Assembly: GCA_028565635.1 (NCBI GenBank) | Contig: JAOXYB010049281.1 | Location: 1-11,908, forward strand | Length of the DNA: 11,908 bases | Source of the DNA: Phoronis ovalis | Taxonomy: Eukaryota; Phoronida; Phoronidae | Reading direction: 5' to 3' | Shown: one piece after another, positions 9,801-11,908 of the stretch | How the letters are laid out: each line of letters starts with the position of its first letter | How positions within the stretch are numbered: position 1 is the first letter of the stretch | The notes under the pieces: model-generated | Seen by the model: only the letters and a program-made list of their open reading frames with translations | Databases searched by the model: none | What the model was told of the DNA's origin: nothing | Translations under genes and position numbers: made by a program

Positions 9801-11814
9801 TGGGGACAACTGCTAGTGTATTAGTGAAAATGGTTGTAAATAGGAAAAGGTTTTTTTAGATAGAAAATAATCATTCATTGAAAAGTGAATTATGAATAAG
9901 TTATAAGTTACAATTCTTTTGAAATAACTTCTTTTAAGTTTAATGATAAATAGTTTATGGTAGAGATTATATACTGACAATAAAAGTTACATGTAAGAAT
10001 TTTTACTATTAACTGTGTTTTATGACACTTAGATCTCATGTCAGCCTAGATCATTACATGACCAGGAAGCTTTCATCATATCACAGTATCGACTCTTTGA
10101 TAAGTACACACTCTGTTGGCTTGGTTAAAGATGTCATAGGCTGCTATCAGGCTCAGAATAACCAAATATTCCTTGGTATGGTTACCATGCAATATCAGGC
10201 TAAACAGGTATTTCTGTAGTAGTAAGAATCTTTTATTCAGTAAAGTATTCAAATTATTACAGACAGTAACTTCAAACCTGAATCTTACTTTTAAGTAAAA
10301 GAGAACTTGCAGTCTTCTCTTTAGAGCTTTAGTATGTTTTATAAGTATAGCCATAATTTAATGTGTTGCATCTGTTTGAAAATTCTGTGTTGTAAGACAC
10401 ACATTTTGAAAGGCAGTGATACATTTTATTAGGTTATCAGTACTTTCAGCGAAAATATACCAGAAGATCAAGTGGTAAGAAAATGAAATCAGTCATTGAA
10501 GGATTAAGTTTTTCAAAACATGGATGTGATATAAAATTAGTCCGAGAGGTGAGAACTCCATTCCTATATGGGGTGTAAGTGATGAGAAAAATAGGACTGG
10601 GAGTGATAAAAATTGGGATTCAAGCAATGATGTTTGATAGGCCTGACAATAAAATGTGTATACATTTATGTTAACTTTATATTTTAGGATATAGTACAGT
10701 TAATAGATAGTCTAGAAAAAGCGAGTATTCGTTTCATTCACTTCTCTAAGGAAAATGAACTCAGAAGCAGGGTAGGAATATTTACTAAAATTAATCTTCC
10801 TAATAATCATTACAAGTGTAGTTTAGTGTCCAGTTACCTTAAAATTGCTGCAGGAAATATGGTGATAACTTCCAACAGTTTTATCTTTCTTATAGAAATG
10901 TCTCAATATACATAACACCTTCTCACAAAGAAAAAAAATATTGTTCTATTTCTCATTGCAATAATTTTGTTTTGTAGGTTTTCTCTGAAAAAATGGGATT
11001 GGAAGCAGGATGGAACTGTCATATATCTCTGCTTAGTGAAAACCATGTGCTCAGTAAGCATTCACAGAATTCAAAAAAATACAAAAAAATGCCAACGAAA
11101 AATTCAGCGTCTGAGCAGGGATTAGACCTTGGTGACCCCAAGTCGGATAGCAGTAAGTGTGATGATACTAACTTACCAGCCAGAAGATTAAGTGCTCCAT
11201 CTGTAATATGCCCTGTACAGAATAAAAAAAGGACAAAGTCTGTAGAATCAACATCTCACAAATCACCCAGGAGGAAAACATTATTGCACATTGGTTTGTC
11301 AGATGAAGAAACAGGATCCGGATCAAAAATTGCTTCTTCGGAACATCGTAGTAGCATTGACTCACAGAGTCATCTATTGGCAGAAAATGAAGAGCGTCAA
11401 TCAACTGATGACAGGAGCGAAGATGTGGAAATCGTAGACTTGAAGCAGCTTTCAAAATCAGGTAGTCAAGGAACTACCAGTGATAGTTTATGTGGCATTG
11501 AAGATCTGAATAGGGTAAGAAATATCACATCTGGTTGACATTCTTAATACTTATATACACCTTACTGAATTCTATAGTACCCGCGTTCATCCCTTTTTTT
11601 GTAGAGTTGATTTCAAAAATTGGTAAAAATGCATCCTTTATTTTGATATTTATAGATATATATTGATAATTTAAAAAAATTTTATGATTGAATCCAGTGT
11701 TATTTTGGTTACAGGCAAAATTACCAAAAGGAATTGAAAATATCCGTCCTCACTTAGATAATGTTGACAATGTTCCCTTGCTTGTGTCCTTATTTACTGA
11801 CTGCACACCTGGAA
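626..11814 (+). CDS. TMEM94: TMEM94 orthologue (P-type ATPase-like ER membrane protein), 21 exons, 3' end beyond window
   Basis: Join: 626-873, 1346-1482, 2074-2270, 2911-2925, 3335-3492, 4026-4218, 4560-4682, 5020-5184, 5390-5528, 5744-5796, 6064-6129, 6375-6496, 8289-8382, 8649-8748, 9263-9365, 9602-9766, 10033-10207, 10441-10548, 10688-10771, 10978-11514, 11715-11814. That is 3082 nt, about 1027 residues, open throughout with all introns GT-AG. Order: TM1 (about 59-78), TM2 (87-107), actuator-like domain (157-213), TM3 (281-301), TM4 (317-337, with PLVPLVLP), DKKGI (418-422), nucleotide-domain-like block TGTADIILNCCTDFWDG (611-627), LGMVTMQYQA (740-749), IRFIHFSKEN (801-810), and AKLPKGI to SLFTDCTP (995-1026). 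These blocks match human TMEM94 in order and spacing as I remember it. Vertebrate TMEM94 is an ER multipass protein reported to carry Mg2+ into the ER; mutations cause a neurodevelopmental and cardiac syndrome. The canonical P-type Asp motif and TGDN are degenerate. The ATG at 626 has A at -3 and G at +4. The remaining transmembrane segments are off the right edge. Confidence 0.93.
874..1345 (+). other. Intron 1
   Basis: 472 nt, GT-AG, A+T-rich, with a run of nine A at about 1003-1011. No gene, RNA or repeat recognised. Confidence 0.85.
1346..1482 (+). CDS. TMEM94: TMEM94 exon 2: TM2
   Basis: Residues 83-128 plus one base. Acceptor tttattgcag, donor AAAG|gtaaaa. The codon split across intron 1 gives Arg83. 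DDWLAVEALIILIVLTVNIY is a clear membrane segment, followed by a charged amphipathic stretch leading into the actuator-like domain. Reading past 1482 soon reaches a stop. Confidence 0.9.
1483..2073 (+). other. Intron 2
   Basis: 591 nt, GT-AG. Short open frames on either strand have no family resemblance. Nothing else recognised. Confidence 0.85.
2074..2270 (+). CDS. TMEM94: TMEM94 exon 3: actuator (A) domain core
   Basis: Residues 129-194. Acceptor ccttaacttttag, donor GAG|gtatgt. YRDGEIVNLPTNLLVRGDII (159-178) is the P-type ATPase A-domain signature (RDG..V.IP...LV.GDI) and matches vertebrate TMEM94 almost residue for residue. It is followed by VLRAGQEIHAKCKLIE, equivalent to the usual L..G..IPAD.RL.E. 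This is the strongest single anchor for the gene identity. Confidence 0.96.
2271..2910 (+). other. Intron 3
   Basis: 640 nt, GT-AG, with A-rich runs at about 2636-2680 and a long pyrimidine tract at its 3' end. No gene recognised. Confidence 0.85.
2911..2925 (+). CDS. TMEM94: TMEM94 exon 4: 15-nt microexon (SGKVT)
   Basis: Five codons, residues 195-199. The acceptor has a long pyrimidine tract (ctctttttcttgctttccatgcag) and the donor is an ideal ACA|gtaagt. It is phase 0 on both sides, so inclusion or skipping both keep frame. The peptide lies in the A-domain loop between the GDI strand and the TGE-equivalent position. Inclusion is inferred from the quality of the splice sites; transcript evidence would decide. 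Confidence 0.72.
2926..3334 (+). other. Intron 4 (after the microexon)
   Basis: 409 nt, GT-AG. An open frame continues past the microexon donor for about 60 codons but shows no similarity and is taken as intron. Confidence 0.75.
3335..3492 (+). CDS. TMEM94: TMEM94 exon 5: end of A domain, linker to TM3
   Basis: Residues 200-251 plus two bases. Acceptor gttgttag, donor CCA|gtaagt. It contains YSRGEVFMIP (209-218), at the position where P-type ATPases carry TGES, and AVVLETPFVECV (240-251), which corresponds to the RVLETPVIDNI block of vertebrate TMEM94. The split codon with exon 6 gives His252. Confidence 0.92.
3493..4025 (+). other. Intron 5
   Basis: 533 nt, GT-AG. It holds an open frame from 3849 that runs into exon 6 in a different frame. 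Joining it in would put exon 6 out of frame, so it is treated as intronic. Confidence 0.85.
4026..4218 (+). CDS. TMEM94: TMEM94 exon 6: TM3
   Basis: Residues 252-316. Acceptor tgttatttcag, donor CAA|gtatgt. KRPDSILENELHMYTT aligns with SRPVTALDNERFTVQS of vertebrate TMEM94, and LAVPTAACIMLLANVLRYVL is TM3. The phase matches exon 5 exactly. An open frame just upstream (from 3849) looks tempting but does not join in phase and has no similarity. Confidence 0.95.
4219..4559 (+). other. Intron 6
   Basis: 341 nt, GT-AG, T-rich. Nothing else recognised. Confidence 0.88.
4560..4682 (+). CDS. TMEM94: TMEM94 exon 7: TM4
   Basis: Residues 317-357. Acceptor tatcattacag, donor CAG|gtgaat. VHCILPLVPLVLPVMYKVL matches the NGVLPILPLLFPVLWVL segment of vertebrate TMEM94. 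The proline-rich helix is in the position of the ion-binding M4 helix of P-type ATPases. Confidence 0.94.
4683..5019 (+). other. Intron 7
   Basis: 337 nt, GT-AG. Nothing else recognised. Confidence 0.88.
5020..5184 (+). CDS. TMEM94: TMEM94 exon 8: stalk into P domain
   Basis: Residues 358-412. Acceptor tatcttttcag, donor ACT|gtaagt. The end, ANMVHALGHVT, corresponds to SSLLHSLGSVT in vertebrates, which runs directly into the phosphorylation-motif exon. Phase 0 at both ends. Confidence 0.94.
5390..5528 (+). CDS. TMEM94: TMEM94 exon 9: degenerate phosphorylation motif DKKGI
   Basis: Residues 413-458 plus one base. Acceptor atattttgcag, donor CAGG|gtaaga. CLCCVDKKGILSWANPSPEK matches the vertebrate block CCVDKQGILSWPNPSPE. 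Asp418 (GAT at 5405-5407) is in the place of the P-type phosphorylated Asp, but DKTGT is changed to DKKGI. An acidic and Asn-rich linker follows, much shorter than the roughly 150-residue vertebrate linker. Confidence 0.95.
5744..5796 (+). CDS. TMEM94: TMEM94 exon 10: short linker exon
   Basis: Residues 459-476 (split Ala459, then YGSDHYVEVLDLTHSSK). Acceptor gtattttgtag, donor AAG|gtaagt. The sequence corresponds to the DYHLEMLSLS region that precedes the IQFDD block in vertebrates. The short length is supported by matching phases (1 in, 0 out). Confidence 0.88.
6064..6129 (+). CDS. TMEM94: TMEM94 exon 11: IQFDD block
   Basis: Residues 477-498. Acceptor tattatttcag, donor TTA|gtatgt. TACGIQFDDPLYKRHIHSLK aligns with SCIQFDDSNWQLHLTSLK of vertebrate TMEM94. 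Phase 0 at both ends. Confidence 0.94.
6375..6496 (+). CDS. TMEM94: TMEM94 exon 12
   Basis: Residues 499-538 plus two bases. Acceptor tatgtcctag, donor AGAAG|gtgaga. GLNVLLNTCNLKTAADYSQF (499-518) matches GLNVLLNLC..S.TERLCRF in the vertebrate protein, then DHVTCAALKKEDTVAVVNR. It is followed by the longest intron in the window (1792 nt). Confidence 0.94.
7475..7512 (+). repeat. Left terminal inverted repeat
   Basis: The outer block CAGGCGCAGATACA (7475-7488) matches the right end at 13 of 14 positions. The inner block CCGTTTTCTAGA (7501-7512) matches at 11 of 12. Confidence 0.72.
7961..8000 (-). repeat. Right terminal inverted repeat
   Basis: On the minus strand it reads CAGGCGCGGATACA, then a 14-base spacer, then CCGTTTTCTAAA. 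A further TTAGAAAACGG copy sits inside the element at about 7581-7591, as a subterminal repeat. Confidence 0.72.
8289..8382 (+). CDS. TMEM94: TMEM94 exon 13
   Basis: Residues 539-570. Acceptor tttcttttag, donor GTA|gtaagt. RCLCNLAREIGFSDQACEIF aligns with GLCELARLIGFTPGAKELF in vertebrates. The split Arg539 joins cleanly to exon 12 across 1.8 kb. Confidence 0.94.
8438..8495. repeat. Overlapping short inverted repeats in intron 13
   Basis: AAACCTAA (8438-8445) pairs with TTAGGTTT (8463-8470), and GATTACTGAT (8454-8463) pairs with ATCAGTAATC (8486-8495). The two hairpins share bases and so could not form together. They may be chance in A+T-rich sequence. Confidence 0.35.
8649..8748 (+). CDS. 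TMEM94: TMEM94 exon 14
   Basis: Residues 571-603 plus one base. Acceptor gattttgtttaag (AAG, slightly weaker than its neighbours), donor ACTG|gtaagt. HKIPMPNMMSVIEQDVTTG corresponds to RRPPLSHMISLFIKDTTTS in vertebrates. The upstream half (PETTVHTIPSKSF) is less conserved, so the acceptor choice rests mainly on phase. Confidence 0.88.
8749..9262 (+). other. Intron 14
   Basis: 514 nt, GT-AG. It includes a short AT dinucleotide run near 9086-9100. The minus-strand open frame across 8861-9166 has no family resemblance. Confidence 0.85.
9263..9365 (+). CDS. TMEM94: TMEM94 exon 15: nucleotide-binding-like block
   Basis: Residues 604-637 plus two bases. Acceptor attttatacag, donor GAGAA|gtaagt. 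FSTGTADIILNCCTDFWDGA (609-628) is the equivalent of the P-type N-domain KGAPE..L..C..Y segment and is nearly identical to vertebrate TMEM94. The Lys of KGAPE is replaced (STGTAD). Confidence 0.95.
9453..9495. repeat. Perfect 13-bp inverted repeat in intron 15
   Basis: ATTTGCATTAAGG (9453-9465) and its exact reverse complement (9483-9495) flank a 17-base loop that itself contains ACGAGTCGT. Each arm carries the octamer ATTTGCAT/ATGCAAAT, the classic POU/Oct binding sequence. A direct repeat GTCGTAAT occurs at 9447-9454 and 9474-9481, and GACAGTGCTGTC (9438-9449) lies next to it. Confidence 0.7.
9602..9766 (+). CDS. TMEM94: TMEM94 exon 16
   Basis: Residues 638-692 plus two bases. Acceptor tgctttgttag, donor CAGAG|gtattt. 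KKKILDFYHRTSMSSYCTAF (638-657), then SYRP, matches RKKVLDFYQRACLSGYCSAF in vertebrates, the counterpart of the RVLALAYR segment of the N domain. The rest is weakly conserved. Confidence 0.94.
10033..10207 (+). CDS. TMEM94: TMEM94 exon 17
   Basis: Residues 693-751. Acceptor tatgacacttag, donor CAG|gtattt. A Ser/His-rich opening is followed by NNQIFLGMVTMQYQAKQ (735-751), which matches GQIFMGMVSSQYQAR of vertebrate TMEM94, the counterpart of the FLGL..MQDP.R segment of P-type ATPases. Phase 0 at the end. Confidence 0.95.
10441..10548 (+). CDS. TMEM94: TMEM94 exon 18: candidate extra or cassette exon, 36 codons
   Basis: Residues 752-787 if included. Acceptor attaggttatcag (a second AG lies 8 nt upstream at 10431-10432, whose frame soon hits a stop), donor GAG|gtgaga. 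It is phase 0 at both ends and fully open. In vertebrates QYQA runs directly into DIVRLID, which here are in exons 17 and 19, so this exon inserts a basic segment (YFQRKYTRRSSGKKMKS..) into a contiguous block. It may be alternatively spliced, lineage-specific or, less likely, an intronic chance reading frame. Confidence 0.6.
10688..10771 (+). CDS. TMEM94: TMEM94 exon 19: TGDN-equivalent region
   Basis: Residues 788-815. Acceptor tatattttag, donor AGG|gtagga. DIVQLIDSLEKASIRFIHFS (788-807), then KENELRSR, matches the vertebrate DIVRLIDGLVNACIRFVYFS block. In canonical P-type ATPases this is the IR..M.TGDN hinge; here the four residues are SKEN. Confidence 0.95.
10978..11514 (+). CDS. TMEM94: TMEM94 exon 20: P-domain block plus long Ser/Lys-rich insertion
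   Basis: Residues 816-994, by far the longest exon. Acceptor attttgttttgtag, donor AGG|gtaaga. It opens with VFSEKMGLEAGWNCHISL (816-833), almost identical to vertebrate TMEM94. About 160 residues of low-complexity, hydrophilic sequence rich in Ser, Lys, Asp and Glu follow, with basic patches (NKKRTKS, HKSPRRKT) and acidic patches (SDEET, DDRSEDVEIVD). The corresponding vertebrate linker is about half as long. It is probably a disordered, phosphorylatable cytosolic loop; no domain is recognisable there. Confidence 0.94.
11715..11814 (+). CDS. TMEM94: TMEM94 exon 21 (last visible)
   Basis: Residues 995-1027 plus one base. Acceptor attttggttacag, donor GGAA|gtaagt. AKLPKGIENIRPHLDNVDNV (995-1014), then PLLVSLFTDCTP, matches the vertebrate RAKLPRGIHQVRPHLQNIDNV block. 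The open codon and strong donor show that the gene continues past the right edge. The final 94 bases of the window are intron. Confidence 0.95.
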
Positions 11815-11908
11815 GTAAGTTTTCATCATACTGTAAAAGTGGAGCTTTTACAATGCTCTTTTAATTCTGATATCTATTTATATTGTACTCTGTATTATAT
11901 TGCATTCG

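Noticed and set aside
10431-10440. Alternative acceptor for exon 18 at AG 10431-10432
   Set aside because: With the incoming phase 0 this frame meets a TGA within the exon, whereas the AG at 10439-10440 is open to the donor.
11168-11455. Minus-strand open frame of 95 codons
   Set aside because: It lies wholly within exon 20 on the opposite strand and reflects the composition of the real coding strand.
1-11908. Bacterial operon, defence system or CRISPR reading of the window
   Set aside because: Coding blocks are broken by consistent GT-AG introns and belong to a single animal gene. No ribosome-binding sites, spaced repeats or clustered cassettes are present.

Overview
This window is eukaryotic (invertebrate animal) genomic DNA and holds most of one intron-rich gene. 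The signs are short exons joined by GT-AG introns, strongly A+T-rich introns, no operon-like gene packing, and a metazoan protein family. The gene is on the + strand and is an orthologue of vertebrate TMEM94 (also KIAA0195; reported as an endoplasmic-reticulum Mg2+ P-type ATPase, ERMA). I can place 21 coding exons from the ATG at 626 to 11814. Every junction keeps the reading frame, giving about 1027 residues. The remaining C-terminal part, roughly a quarter by comparison with human TMEM94 (about 1356 residues), lies beyond the right edge. The species cannot be fixed; a mollusc or similar lophotrochozoan would fit, but that is a guess.

Layout. Bases 1-350: minus-strand remnant of an LTR retrotransposon (a Gag-like coding fragment with a frame break, then a candidate primer-binding site and perhaps a short LTR up to about 468). 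Bases 470-619: A+T-rich sequence with nothing recognisable except the splice acceptor of the first visible exon. Bases 620-11814: the TMEM94 gene. Exons 1-2 encode TM1 and TM2, exons 3-5 the actuator-like domain, exons 6-7 TM3 and TM4, exons 8-9 the entry to the phosphorylation domain with a degenerate DKKGI motif in place of DKTGT, exons 10-17 the nucleotide-binding-like domain, and exons 19-21 the second half of the phosphorylation-like domain, split by a long Ser/Lys-rich insertion in exon 20. Intron 12 (1.8 kb) carries a 526-bp non-coding transposon with terminal inverted repeats and a 5-bp target duplication. Intron 15 carries a compact perfect inverted repeat.

The points most worth checking are a 15-nt microexon (exon 4), a 108-nt in-frame exon (exon 18) that interrupts a block contiguous in vertebrates, the unusual P-type ATPase motifs, and the intron 12 transposon. 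I see no bacterial-type system, CRISPR array or RNA gene.
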